Below the pieces are notes generated by a model, which saw only the letters and a program-made list of their open reading frames with translations, was not told where the DNA came from and searched no databases. A stretch of DNA of 64,000 nucleotides, from NCBI GenBank assembly GCA_024036415.1, contig JAMWET010001356.1:213501-277500 (forward strand). The letters run 5' to 3'. Each line of letters begins with the position of its first letter. Within the stretch, counting starts at the first letter, position 1. Below, piece after piece: positions 1 to 10,555 of this stretch. The position numbers and the translations under genes were made by a program. This stretch comes from Prochilodus magdalenae. Taxonomy: Eukaryota; Chordata; Actinopteri; Characiformes; Prochilodontidae.

Positions 1-1440
1 TACCAAAACGACAGCCATGTTGCTCCTGATTGAAAATGGTTCAGTGGGTGCATGTGCTACAAACCCCATCTATATACTCTGTTTTTCTCAAGACACTTCC
101 ATGCTATAGTCTGTTGAAATCATTTGTGTCAGTGCCCATCGGTGTAAAAATTACATCATCAGAACACACACCTCACTCTGACACACGCACAGGCACACAC
201 AGACATCCAGTGTTTACAGACGTTTATTCTAACATCAAACAACTTGGTACAAGCCGGCAGATGTCTTTAATACATAGCAGAAGACACACAATCACATGTT
301 TTAATTGTTTACACAACAGGGGATTGGGGTGGGTAGGGGACGTGACCCCCACTAGAACAGAACCCCTGACACACACAACAACCCCATCATATATCTTATG
401 GGGATAGGGTGGTGGTATATTGACATACTGACAAGCCAGCTAGCCTGTCAATCAGCTGATGTGGTTAGTACTCAGGGGAATGGGTAGTGTTCTAATTGTA
501 TCATAAAGTTCGTTCCTATTTAAGGCTAGGATTGTGGATCTAGTCCATTTGATAGAAAATTCAGTTATTTTAGTGCAACTTTCAAGAGTTTTCTTCATCC
601 TGTTATAGAAATTGAATGGTATCTCATCTGCGTATAGATTAATTTTATGTTCCATATTCTGTGCCTGCATTTCATTTATATTCATATTTTGATGTATTTT
701 TTGATGTATATTTTGATGCTGCTGCTAGTGGTTTAATGAAGACAGTAAAGAGATTGGAACAGAGTGGACAATCTTGTCTAGAGCCTTGGCGTAATGTGAA
801 AGGTTGTGATATTAACCTGTTAGTGTTAACTGTGGCCTTAGGTGCAGTATATACAAAATTTGAATTTATTATCCATTACCAAAATAACTATACTTATTAA
901 AATAACCACACTTCTTTGTCTGGAATTGTATTTGGTGGTATATATATAGTTTATGTTGTTCAGCGTCTGTTAGATGGGTTTCCTGTAGGAGGCATATGCT
1001 TTTAATCTGTTGAGATGGTGGAGTATGTTTTATTGTCTTGAGAGCCAATGCTGCAAATTTTCCATGCTATAAGTTTTAGTTGTGATGTGTTGAAGTGTTG
1101 GATGCTATTGGTTTTATGATTTTGTTTTTTTTTCTTGGCTTGTGTGTAGGTGTGTGTGTGTTGAGTGTGATGTGTTGGTATATAGTTGGTTGAATGATTA
1201 TGGAAATGTGCTGGTCTGTACATTGCAATGTACGTATATTAAGTTTTCATGTATCTTGTTGTTGTTGGTGTTGTGCTGTGTTTGGGTGTATATGGACAAA
1301 TGAACATAGGGTCAATACCTATTCCTATATTTGAACACAGACAAAAACATAAAACAAAACAAAAAGAAAGAAGATAAAGGGATGAGGACACATGTAGAAG
1401 CAGTGAGATCTGTGCACTTATTTAATCATTGTACGGTATA
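1..1440. other. Gene-free intergenic DNA
   Basis: No exon-like reading frame was recognised. Short open frames here have no family resemblance and no flanking splice sites of note. The segment is AT-rich with CA/TG-rich patches near 165-210 and 1140-1180. It may contain decayed repeats, but I could not name one. Confidence 0.6.
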
Positions 1441-1463
1441 TCCCAGAACTTGTATAATGTATT

Positions 1464-1547
1464 TGTGTGTGTGCGTGTGTGTGTGTGTGTGTGTGTAAGT
1501 GAGTGAGAGAGAGAGAAAGAGAGAGAGAGAGAAAAGAGAAAGAGAGA

Positions 1548-1588
<41 letters not shown>

Positions 1589-1618
1589 GAGAGAGAGAGG
1601 GAAAGAGAGAGAACAGAA
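1464..1618. repeat. (GT)n followed by (GA)n microsatellite
   Basis: A TG/CG dinucleotide run (about 1464-1496) passes into an imperfect GA tract (about 1500-1618). The open frames here, rich in Ser/Leu and Thr/His, are translations of the repeat and not genes. Confidence 0.9.
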
Positions 1619-1989
1619 CAGAATTATTTTTGAATACTAGAAACGGAGTGAAAAGGAAGGATATATTTGATTGTTTATAGAATTTGGAAACTCGGGTGCT
1701 CGCGTAACACATGAAGAGCACAGAGAAAGATAGACAGACAGAGTGAGAGAGAATGAGGCCGAGATTGAGATTGATTTCTTATAACCTAGGAATGTTGTTT
1801 TTATCCCAGTATGACTGGCCATTTTCCTTGTTTTATAAGCTCCTTTCTGATAGCAAGGAGCTTTCTCCATTTATCTAAAATCTCGTGAGTGAACTGATCT
1901 TTTAACCCAAAGTTTAAACACAAGCACGTTTTCACACCACTGTAAAACTGTGACCTTTTCCACTCCTTCTCCCTGGTACACTAGTGAAC

Positions 1990-2225
1990 TCTGTGCTATA
2001 AAACAGGCTGGTCATCGGCCCGAACAACTCTGTACATGCCAAGGCCTATAGGCAAATCAATCTTACCAGCCTTATTAACAATCTTAAGACATATTTCTAC
2101 ACACTTGGTTAAAACCTGTTCTTTGTTGTATGATAATTGTGCATTTCTGTCTGGACTAACAATTGTAAGCAACTTTGGGTTTTGTGAAAAGCGCTATATA
2201 AGAATCATGGATCTTCTGTATTTTA
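1990..2225 (+). repeat. Probable LINE 3'-tail relic
   Basis: The segment ends with a TGTAAGC...TTTGGG...GCGCTATATAAG pattern (about 2164-2203). This resembles the 3' terminus of teleost L2/Rex-type LINEs, and a related tail is seen at 48900-48960. No reverse transcriptase sequence is recognisable upstream. Family assignment is from memory of the motif only. Confidence 0.4.
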
Positions 2226-2735
2226 CTCTGGGATGCCAGAAAAAAAACAATATTGTCCCTCATACTGCGTGCTTGGAGATTGAAGACAGTTTCTTTCTCT
2301 GTTTTTTTTTTTTATTAGCCACTGCTAAGACTTGAGTAATGAGTTCACTGACGGAGTGTAGGAGTGATTTGGAATTTGTTCTAGACTGAATTCCAAGCTT
2401 TCGTGTACTGCCTGGAATTCTTTGTTCAGTACTTCAACTAGTGAAACAGCTTTGGCTTTATTCATGGCGTAGCGATGGTAATAGTTGTCGATATAATCTT
2501 CAAGTGTCTCCAGTTTGTTGAGCGTGTATAGTCCAAAGATAGAAGAGAAAGAGAAAAAACTTTGTTTTGAAGAATACTTCGACTGCTTTGCAGCAGATAG
2601 CTGCTATCTTGATTCTCGCACAACCTTTTGGGGGATCCTCACAGCGTCATCACTCTCTCTATGGGGAGAAAAACGATTTAACATATTGACTCATTACATA
2701 CATGTCTCAGTATGTGCTAACATCATACTACAGGC

Positions 2736-3290
2736 TGTCAGAAACAAAAAAACTCCAAGACCAACGTGAGCAGAGCTAAAAGTCAAGTTGGTTTTATTAA
2801 ACAATAGGGAATTCAAACAAAGCAGCAATACACGACTCAACATGAAGAGAAAGGCGAGAAACTCAGTCGGGGCAGGGAGATGTCAGTAACAGAATGAACA
2901 TTCAGTGAGAGACAAGTTAAAAGGGTTAGGTGAGTGGAAGATCAGAAGAGTGGAAACGGGGGGGCGAGAGCCAGAGAGTAACAATGAGCAAAGCCAATAG
3001 GGGAAAAGCTAAAGAGGTAGTCAGGGACAAAGGAGATCAAAACCAGACATAAGCAAAGACAACGAAGAAAAAAAGTTCAGAAATGCAAACAATAAGGAAA
3101 TGCGTGTGTGTGGCTTATATACTGGAGTTAAGTGGGTTAAGTTGGTACAGTTGGGCTAAAACTCCGGTGACCTGGAATGGAGCTGATTGGATGCCTGCAG
3201 ACAGGTGGGTGTTACGTCATTGTGCAAAGCCCTCTGAGAAGTTGAGTCCAGGAGAGCGAAGGAGCCATGAAAAAACCCGGAAGCGTGACA
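2736..3290 (-). repeat. 3' LTR of the Gypsy element
   Basis: About 555 bp, ending on the + strand in GTGACA. It directly abuts a purine-rich tract (on the - strand) that would prime plus-strand synthesis. A TTTATTAAA-like polyadenylation signal on the - strand lies near 2793. The right half is repeated at 4458-4740. The left edge was chosen from the TG start and the near-matching 5-bp flank, so it is less certain than the right edge. Confidence 0.6.
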
Positions 3291-3599
3291 TCACCACCCC
3301 CCCCACAGTTGGGGAGTTTTGAGCCATCTTGGCCCAGGGCAGATACGTCGACCAGTCTGTTTGGTTATTTTGGCACTACACCCTTAAAAACGTACCCAAC
3401 TCCTGACTCATGTGTTCGCATTGACCGTTGCCTTGGGGTTGATATCCCAAGGTGAGGCTGACCGAGATACCCAACCATTCCATAAAAATAGATTGGATCT
3501 GAGAAGCAGGAACAAATAACGGATCAGGGGGACATGTGGAGTTCTGTTGAGTTAAGCTGTTCTATTTCACCATCGATCTCCAACCCCATGGGAAACTAA

Positions 3600-4450
3600 A
3601 TCATTCTAGGTTCTAGAATGGGCTTTTGTTCGGAGGGTTCATCGGGTTCATTATTGAACACATGTGACAACGTATCAGCTTTGGTATTGCAAATACCGGG
3701 GCAGTACCTAATCTGAAAATTCAAACAAGAAAAGAGGAGGGACTAGCAGGCTTGATGTGAATTTATAATTTTTGTGAGAAATACGTAACAGGCCTCAACT
3801 TTTGGGGTCCACCACTGCGCTGTGACAGTGCAGCGCCTACCCCCACACTGGACTCATCAACTTCAACCATTCAAGAAATGGTTTACTGTGGTCGGAAGCA
3901 TAAGCAAAGGAGCAGTGGTGAACCTCCTTTTGAGCTCCTCAACCACGCTCTCTGCCTGAGGGCTCCAAACCAAACATTTGGCCTTGCCCTTAAGCAGAGT
4001 GCTAGCGGAGTAGCTACCGAACTGTAGTTTCTGATGAACCGCCTATATAAGTTTGCAAAACTGCTGGAGACTGTGGATGGAATTGGGAATAGGCCAACTA
4101 GCTACAGCTTTGACTGTACGGTCATCCATAATGACAACCTCTGGACTAATGACGTAGCCCAAGAATGAGGCGGAACCCAAATTAAATTAACATTTCTCTT
4201 TCTTGATGAGTAACTGGTTCTCAAGGATGCGGGAGAGAACCTTCCGAACATGCTGAATGTGAGTAGGCAGATTGTGTGAATATATAAGAAGGCCATCGAT
4301 ATAGGCGATGACGATCTGGCCTAACATCTCCCAGAACTTTAATGATCATTCAAATCATTGATGAATGAGTAGACGTTCCTCACCCCAAAAGGGCATAACT
4401 AAATATTTGTAGTGCCCCATAGTGGTGAGAAAGGCTGCCTTTCTTTCATC
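3600..4450 (-). pseudogene. Gypsy pol (RT/RNase H) pseudogene
   Basis: Conceptual translation of the - strand gives a reverse transcriptase signature: AYIDG at 4292-4306, a decayed YxDD active site whose last Asp is Gly, then a stretch ending in LLIKK. Further on is the connection-domain pattern FANLYRRFIRN (about 4030-4062), then PLA and an EELKRRFTTAPLL stretch leading into RNase H. Several frameshifts and stops interrupt it. Ty3/Gypsy is the best fit because of the FYRRFI-type connection and the LTR context. It cannot encode an active enzyme. Confidence 0.65.
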
Positions 4451-4457
4451 AGGCGAG

Positions 4458-4740
4458 TTATCAGAAAACGGAAACGGGGGCAAGAGCCAGAGAGCAACAA
4501 CGAGCAAAGCCAATAGGGGAAAAAGCTAAAGAGGTAGTCAGGGACAAAGGAGATCGAAACCAGAGTAGCAAACACAATGAAAGAAAACACTCAGAAATGC
4601 AAACAATGTTTGGCAAAACCTGGCAACAGGGATGTGTGTGTATGGCTTATAGGTACAGCTGGGCTAAAATTCCAGCGACCTGAGCTGATTGGATGGCTGG
4701 GGACATGTGGGTGTTACATCATTGTGCGAAGCCTGTAACA
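4458..4740 (-). repeat. Truncated 5' LTR of the Gypsy element
   Basis: Direct-repeat partner of 2949-3290. It lacks the part equivalent to 2736-2948, and a further ~55 bp near its outer end is missing: the sequence jumps from GCGAAGCC to the terminal TGTAACA. The truncation suggests recombination or deletion after insertion. Confidence 0.6.
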
Positions 4741-4750
4741 TAGGCATTAA

Positions 4751-4856
4751 ATATAATATAATATAATATAATATAATATAATATAATATAATATAATATA
4801 ATATAATATAATATAATATAATATAATATAATATAATATAATATAATATAATATAA
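4751..4856. repeat. (TATAA)n pentanucleotide array
   Basis: About 21 near-perfect copies of a 5-bp AT unit. The same unit, on the opposite strand, recurs at 38961-39032 and 39155-39236. The Tyr/Ile/Leu-only reading frame on the - strand is a by-product of the repeat. Confidence 0.95.
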
Positions 4857-7673
4857 AAGCAAAGAACATTGCTGGTCAACATTAGATGACTAGTAATGTT
4901 CTATGGAGATCAGTAGTAAGCCCTGCCATACACACCATTGTTGTTCAGAGTCAACTAATGAACATTAACATTAGCCGCTGTGAAAAAAGGCTTTTGTTGT
5001 TTAGAAATTACCCTGGGTTCCTTTGTGACCTTACAGGCTTCACAGATCTTGCTTTTGGAGTGATTTTTGTTGGTTGATGACTCCTGGGGAGGGTAACAAT
5101 GGTCTTGTTTGTACTGTCTGGCTGTTGATTGGTGGAGTTTAAACTCTTTAGAGATAGAACATGACATACTTCCTAGAACATGTGTTATGAAGATCCATTC
5201 ACACCTGTTTTCTTTTCACACCTGTAGTTGCAACTTTAAATTGATTGAAAACACTTAATTTCATCTTTAGATTAGCTGCTAACTGAGTTTCATATATGTT
5301 TGCCACATATATGTAATATGGGATCATCTTAATAAATAATTACCAATTACAATATTTTTATAAAAGTTTTATTTGGTTGTCCTTGGCAGCTTATTTACAG
5401 CTGCAAATCCTCAGACTGAACACTAAGCACGATTGTAAGTCGCTCTGGATAAGAGCGTCTGCTAAATGCCTTAAATGTAAATGTAAAATAATAGTTGAAA
5501 AAACAGTTGAAGTCATTAAATTTGAATTAAAGTTGTCCAGGATCCTAATTAGGATAGTAGTTGGCTTCCTATTCACCAGCTTGTTTTGCTAATTTAATGT
5601 TACACCTGTAAAAGCTGCCATTTAAGGTGAAATGGAACATATGATTAAGATGGCAAACAGAAAGTCAATGCCCGTTGAGACAGTTTGGTTCCTTGGGAAG
5701 TGTTCATTTCTGGATATTCAGATGAGTCAAGACTATTACATAACTGTTTAGGCTTTTAAAATCATCAAGTTGTACTGCAAGTTGTACTGGCAAATGCACA
5801 ATTAGATTTTCTATGAGGAGATAATAGTGTTTGAGGTTCACAGCATGTCACAGTTATGTACTAAGCTATTTACTTAATGTCAAAATGTTTGAAAAAATTG
5901 TTTTCTATTCTCTGGCACATTTAACATATGCTTTTATTACGTTACTGTTGCTGATAAGGCAAGTGAGAACAATGGTGTCATGATCACCCAGCCACTCGTT
6001 TTCATTCATTGTTGACATCATTAGTGTATGGGTGGGGTTTGGTAAAAAGTATTTATTTAAGCTCCAGCAACACGGAGAGCTTTTTCTTAGCTCATTTTCT
6101 ATCCGTATTCTTATTTAATTAAACGTCTCATGGGATTTCTAAATCAGGTGTTCTTTAATAGGTATAAAAAAACAGCATTATGCTTCATTGTTGATATTCA
6201 TTTGGAAACTGCACATTTTGGTCCATCCTAAAAAGTCTAAAGAATAATAGCATGTTATTTATATCTGGGACTTGAGTGGTCCTTAATGACCTTCATATGC
6301 AGAGGGTATGCAAAAATGAACTTGTTCAATACAACAAAGCCCAGGGTTAAAGACTTTGTCGAAGAACACAAACACACCTTGTTCTGATTAAGCCTGCTCA
6401 GCTCTGCCCTCATCTGTCCTTTCAATCAGCGTGTAAGGTAGTACACACACATGCACACACACATATGCATATACACATGCTGTGCCTTAAACAGTGAGAT
6501 CATTTGGACAAAGTAGAGAAACAGAGGGAGAGAAAGCGAGAAAGAGAGAGAGGAGCCATGTGGGTTTGATTACAGGCCAGTGACATCATTGTTGTCAGGT
6601 AATCGGGCCCCAGGCGCATAGAATTGTACAAACATGTGGCTTTTTATGATCTGCATGTTCCTTCGGTGTCTCTCTTTGGCATACACAACTACACAAAAAT
6701 GTAATTTAAAATGACTAAAATACACAACATTCATTGCTATTCATTCAAAAAGGTGAACTACAAAGCCAATATTCTCAGGCTCTTTTACCAAGCTAAAGCT
6801 ATTACACACCTAATAAATACTTAAAAAAATTAACATGCAGGATGAAAACCTCATGGGTTGCTTTCATATAAACCCTTTTATAGTAGACACTGACCACAGT
6901 CATAAATGGCTAAATGACCTAACTTCCTTTTAGCTGGCAAAGCTATTTAGTATATATTAGTATTGGTATGTATGAAAGGAAAAGCTACATAACAATTAAG
7001 GACGAGGTAGAAACACAGTAAAAACGGTAGGTGTCTTGATGTAGTTGTAATAATTTTGTGGAAACTACTTTTGACCAGTCAGTGGATTGCAATGCCTCGC
7101 TCTTCTTACCTTGTTTTTTTTTTTTTATTAAACCATCCAGCCGATCCACATCAGTATAAAATGAAATAACCTGATTAGTAGAACTATACACCAGTGTATC
7201 ATACATTACAAGGACAGCTTTTAATTCATTTTTATTATTAATTACAATTTTGGTTTATAACATTTTACATAGTACCCATACAGTCACTGCCTGCTGAAGA
7301 AAATACCTTTGGAACCTCACAGAGCTGAAGTTTTCTCCTAAAGCTAAACGTATTTAATGACAAAAGAGAGCACTGCACAATGTCATTTAACCTAAATGTC
7401 AGGGCAACCAGACAGCTAGCATTTTTCCTTTATGCTTATGTAGACTGTCTGAGGGTCCTGAAGACAGGGTTGTGAAGCACTATAGATTCATTTGCGTGGT
7501 TCAGGCATGCTGTTGCTCATAATGAGTCTTATTTACTTGCTCATTTGTTATCGTCTGATCTCTTTACCTACATCTATATAATGCTACACACAAACACACA
7601 CTACACACATGCTACACACAGATGTGGTCTAAAGAATTATAGCTCTGTTTAAGTATTATAAGGCAAAGATATA
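4857..7673. other. Gene-free intergenic or intronic DNA
   Basis: No coding exon recognised. It contains one short repeat tail (5425-5490), and a less AT-rich stretch around 5930-6070 and 6400-6680 with a TGATAAG (GATA-type) site near 5953. If the FILIP1L long isoform is transcribed through here, this is intron, but no upstream FILIP1L exon was identified. Confidence 0.5.
5425..5490 (+). repeat. Dispersed teleost repeat tail
   Basis: It contains GTAAGTCGCTCTGGAT followed by AAGAGCGTCTGCTAAATG and an AAATGTAAATGTA end. This is a very common short 3' tail of dispersed elements in teleost genomes. No body of the element is recognisable upstream, so the parent family is left open. Confidence 0.6.
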
Positions 7674-7919
7674 CAGTGGTGTGAAAAAGTGTTTGTCCCT
7701 TCATGATTTCTTAATTTTTTGCATGTCTGTCACTCTTAAATGTTTCTAATCAAACAAATTTAAATATTAGTCAAAGACAACACAAGTAAAAAAATTTTTT
7801 TTTTTATTACAGGTTTTTATTATTAGGGGGGAAAAAAATCTAAACCAACATGGCCCTGTGTGAAAAAGTGTTTGCTCCCTAAACCTAATAACTGGTTGGG
7901 CCACACTTAGCAGCAACAA

Positions 7920-8641
7920 CTACAAAACAAGTGTTTGCCGTAACTTGCAATCTTTGCAGAATTGTTGTAATTCAGCCACATCGGAGGGTTTTCGAGCATG
8001 AACCGCCATGTTAAGGTCATTCCACAGCATCTTAATAGGATTCAGGTCAGGACTTTGACTAGGCCACTCCAAAGTCTTCGGTTTGTTTTTCTTCAGCCAT
8101 TCAGAGGTGGACTTGCTGGTGTGTTTTGGATCATAGTCCTGCTGCAGAACCCAAGTTCGTTTCAGCTTGAACATATGGCTGATTTTACTGTAGGTGTGAT
8201 GTTGTTTTTTCTGAAATGCTGTGTTATTTTTAAGCCCAATGTAATGGGACACACACCTTCCAAAAAGTTTTACATTTGTTTTCCAGTCCACAGAGTATTT
8301 TCCCAAAAGTCTTGGGGATCATCAACATGTTTTGTGGCAAAATTGAGACGAGCCTTAATGGTCTTTTTGCTCAGCAGTGGTTTTTGTCTTGGTACTCTGC
8401 CATGCAGGTCATTTTGCCCAGGCTCTTTCTTATGGTGGATCCTTGGATGAGTCGTTGCTGCGCCCTTGGGGTAATTTTGGTCAGCTGGCCACTCCTGCGA
8501 AGGTTCACCACTGTTCCACGTTTTTGCCATTTGTGGATAATGGCTTTTGCCATTTTGGTGGATAATGGAGTCCCAAAACTTTAGAAATGGCTTTATATAA
8601 CCTTTTCCAGACTGATAGATCTCATTTACATTGTTTCTCAT
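7920..8641 (-). pseudogene. Tc1 transposase pseudogene (outer element)
   Basis: Two overlapping frames on the - strand together cover most of a Tc1 transposase: an N-terminal part (8641-8270) and a C-terminal part (8306-7920) with QQDYDPKHTS and SPDLNPIKMLW. Of the DDE triad, the middle Asp (QQDYD) remains. A small deletion near 8290 breaks the frame exactly where the first catalytic Asp (normally in LW-T/S-DE) should be. The Glu of NPIEMLW is Lys. The C-terminus is shortened. It is catalytically dead. Confidence 0.8.
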
Positions 8642-8672
8642 TTGTTCCTGAATTTCTTTAGATCTTGTAATA

Positions 8673-9688
8673 GACTAAGACGTCATAGTTTAAAGTCATG
8701 CATGGCACGTAAGGTTCCCCTGCTTAAATCAGCACACGTCCAGGCCCGTCTTAAGCTTGCCCATGACCATTTAAACACCTGGAGGTCTGGTGCCAGGACA
8801 ACAATCTCTTCCTTAACGTCAACAAGGCAAAGGAGCGGATAGTGGACTGCAGCATTAAGCAGGAGAGGAACTATCACCCTGTTGTGATCGATGGGAATGG
8901 AGTGGAGTGTGTAGACAGTAGCTTGGAGTCCACATCTCAGAGGACCTGTCGTGGTCCTGCCACACCACTGCACTGGTAAAGAAGGCCCGACAGAGAGTGG
9001 TGCGTTCAGCAGAGCACATCATTCGTACTGAGCTTCCTGACCTGCACTCCATTCACAGGAAACGGTGCTGGTCAAGGGCAAGGAAAATAGCCAAGGACAC
9101 CAGTCACCCCAACAATGGACTGTTTTCTCTGTTGCCCTCTGGAAAGCGTGCTTCGTGCTTTAAAAACCAAAACAGAGAGAATGAGATTTCACTGCCGGTT
9201 GTACCATGTATGACTATTTCAGGATAACCAAAGAGTGGCTCCGTAAGAAGCATATCAAGGTTCTAGAGTGGTCTAGCCAGTGTCCAGACCTAAACCATAT
9301 AGAAAATCTTGGAGGGAGCTCAAACTCCGTGTTTCTCAGTGACAGCCCAGAAACCTGGCTGATCTGGAAAAGATCTGTGTGGAGGAATGGACCAAAAATC
9401 CCTGCTGCAGTGTGTGCAAACCTGGTGAAAAACTACAGGACCTCTGTAATTGCAAACAAAGGCTACTGTACCAAATATTAACACTGATTTTCACAGGTGT
9501 TCAAATACTTATATGCAGCAGTAACACACAAATAAATTATTAAAAAATCATACATAGTGATTTTTTTTAGATTATGTCTCTCACAGTGGACATGCACCCA
9601 AGACGAAAATTTCAGGCCCCTCCATGATTTCTAACTGGGAGAACTTGCAAAGTTGCAGGGTGTTCAAATACTTATTTTCCTCACTGTA
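8673..9688 (+). mobile_element. Second Tc1 element, inserted in the first
   Basis: It starts inside a transposase coding region (frame giving [20 protein letters not shown] at about 8676-8735) that is almost identical to the transposase at 24.5 kb but on the opposite strand. Its left part, including the 5' inverted repeat, is missing. The right end is intact and finishes with the family terminus CTCACTGTA at 9680-9688. A LINE piece (8777-9205) replaces the middle of the transposase. The C-terminal part resumes near 9220 with [17 protein letters not shown]. Confidence 0.75.
8777..9205 (+). mobile_element. Non-LTR (LINE) reverse transcriptase fragment
   Basis: Translation gives WCQDNNLFLNVNKAKERIVD, then a VVIDGNGVE stretch, and later the C-terminal LFSLLPSGKRA motif (about 9119-9151). 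These features are typical of the region downstream of the RT palm in fish CR1/L2/Rex-type LINEs. Frameshifts are present. It is flanked on both sides by Tc1 transposase sequence, so it inserted there or was joined by rearrangement. Confidence 0.7.
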
Positions 9689-10225
9689 TTTAAGTAATTT
9701 CATGATTGACAACAGGTGGGGCAGTAATCAGGCCTGGGTGTGGCTAGAGAAATTGAACTGTGATAAACCACAGTTATGTTTTAACTGGGGGCAAACACTT
9801 TTTCACACAGGGCCATGTAGGTTTGGATTTTGTTTCTCCATTAATAATAAAAGCCTTCATTTAAAAACTGCATTTTATGTTTAGTTGTGTTTCTTTGACT
9901 GTTATTTAAATTTGTTTGATGATCTGAAACATTTAGAAGTGACTAACTGATGTTGCTGTTGGTGTGCAAACAATTTTATATTATACAACAATCCCAGTCC
10001 ATTTCGGCTGACTTGATAGCTTTTGTAAGGCAAACCAGGAGGAAATGTTGTAACTCAAAGCTCATGTCTTTTCTCAGAAACACACACAGACGGCCTGCCC
10101 TGATTTTCTCACATTACACATTCATTCTACTTCCTCTCTCTTTTTCCCTCCCTCTTAGTCGCTCCCTCTTTTTCCCATTATTCCTCTCTCACATACACGC
10201 CCTTAAACACATTTCTCTCTGACGT

Positions 10226-10226
<1 letters not shown>

Positions 10227-10291
<65 letters not shown>

Positions 10292-10305
10292 TCTCTCTCT
10301 CTCTT
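10227..10305. repeat. (CT)n microsatellite
   Basis: Nearly pure CT array of about 80 bp, about 85 bp upstream of the CArG box. Pyrimidine-rich flanking sequence begins near 10130. Confidence 0.95.
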
Positions 10306-10389
10306 GCTCATGCTACAAAAACACACTCAGGCTGTGTTTCACACATGAGCTCACAACCCCTCCTGTGAGAGGCTGTGCAACATAAAGTT

Positions 10390-10399
10390 CCTTATAAGG
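10390..10399 (+). promoter_or_regulatory. Perfect CArG box (SRF site) / TATA-like element
   Basis: CCTTATAAGG fits the serum response factor consensus CC(A/T)6GG exactly and is palindromic. Its TATAAG core could also act as a TATA element for a start about 30 bp downstream. A spliced-looking short exon follows. SRF control would suit a cytoskeletal gene such as FILIP1L, but this is inference. Confidence 0.4.
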
Positions 10400-10424
10400 G
10401 CAGGTCGATGATGTAATGCTCCAT

Positions 10425-10555
10425 AGGCAATGAGCATGCAGTGAGGCCATCTCTCACTGTTTGGTTTCCCTGCTGGAATGCTCACATCTCAGACGCGAGC
10501 GCTGCATCTCAACACCAGCTTTATACAATGATTACTGTGCTCTCCTATGCCTCAG
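10425..10555 (+). other. Candidate noncoding first exon of a FILIP1L short transcript
   Basis: The stretch is less AT-rich than its surroundings, begins about 30 bp after the TATA-like CArG box, and ends in CTCAG|GTAGGA, a good splice donor at 10556. It contains several ATGs, but each opens only a short frame. The last (10528) would reach a stop immediately after joining the exon at 13798, so the exon would be 5' untranslated. Human FILIP1L has a short isoform lacking the N-terminal 240 residues, which makes an internal promoter plausible. No transcript evidence is available. Confidence 0.3.

Larger units (their letters stand above)
2736..4740 (-). mobile_element. Decayed Ty3/Gypsy LTR retrotransposon
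   Basis: Read on the - strand, the order is: a shortened 5' LTR (4740-4458), remnants of reverse transcriptase and RNase H (about 4450-3750), a polypurine tract complementary to the C-run at 3294-3304, and a 3' LTR (3290-2736). The two LTR copies share long near-identical stretches in the same orientation (2949-3236 against 4458-4734). The element edges TG/CA are flanked by caggc (2731-2735) and taggc (4741-4745), four of five bases matching, as expected for an aged 5-bp target duplication. Gag, protease and integrase were not recognised, so much of the interior is deleted. Confidence 0.7.
7674..9942 (-). mobile_element. Tc1/mariner transposon (outer, nested)
   Basis: The left terminal inverted repeat starts after a TA at 7672-7673 with CAGTGGTGTGAAAAAGTG. 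The element contains the phrase GGCCCTGTGTGAAAAAGTG (about 7853) and its complement CACTTTTTCACACAGGGCC near 9798. The right inverted repeat runs to about 9940 and then loses similarity, so the outermost right end is truncated or diverged. The transposase lies on the - strand in the left third. A second Tc1 element (8673-9688) sits inside it. Confidence 0.8.

Noticed and set aside
30..407. 125-codon open frame at the window start
   Set aside because: Rich in Thr/His from CA repeats, no recognisable domain, no splice or start context supporting a gene.
1422..1870. Two Ser/Leu-rich open frames on the - strand
   Set aside because: Translation of the GT/GA microsatellite.
4664..4882. Tyr/Ile/Leu repeat protein on the - strand
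   Set aside because: Translation of the pentanucleotide array, no flanking coding signal.
7998..8584. 150- and 102-codon open frames on the + strand
   Set aside because: Antisense shadows of the Tc1 transposase pseudogene.
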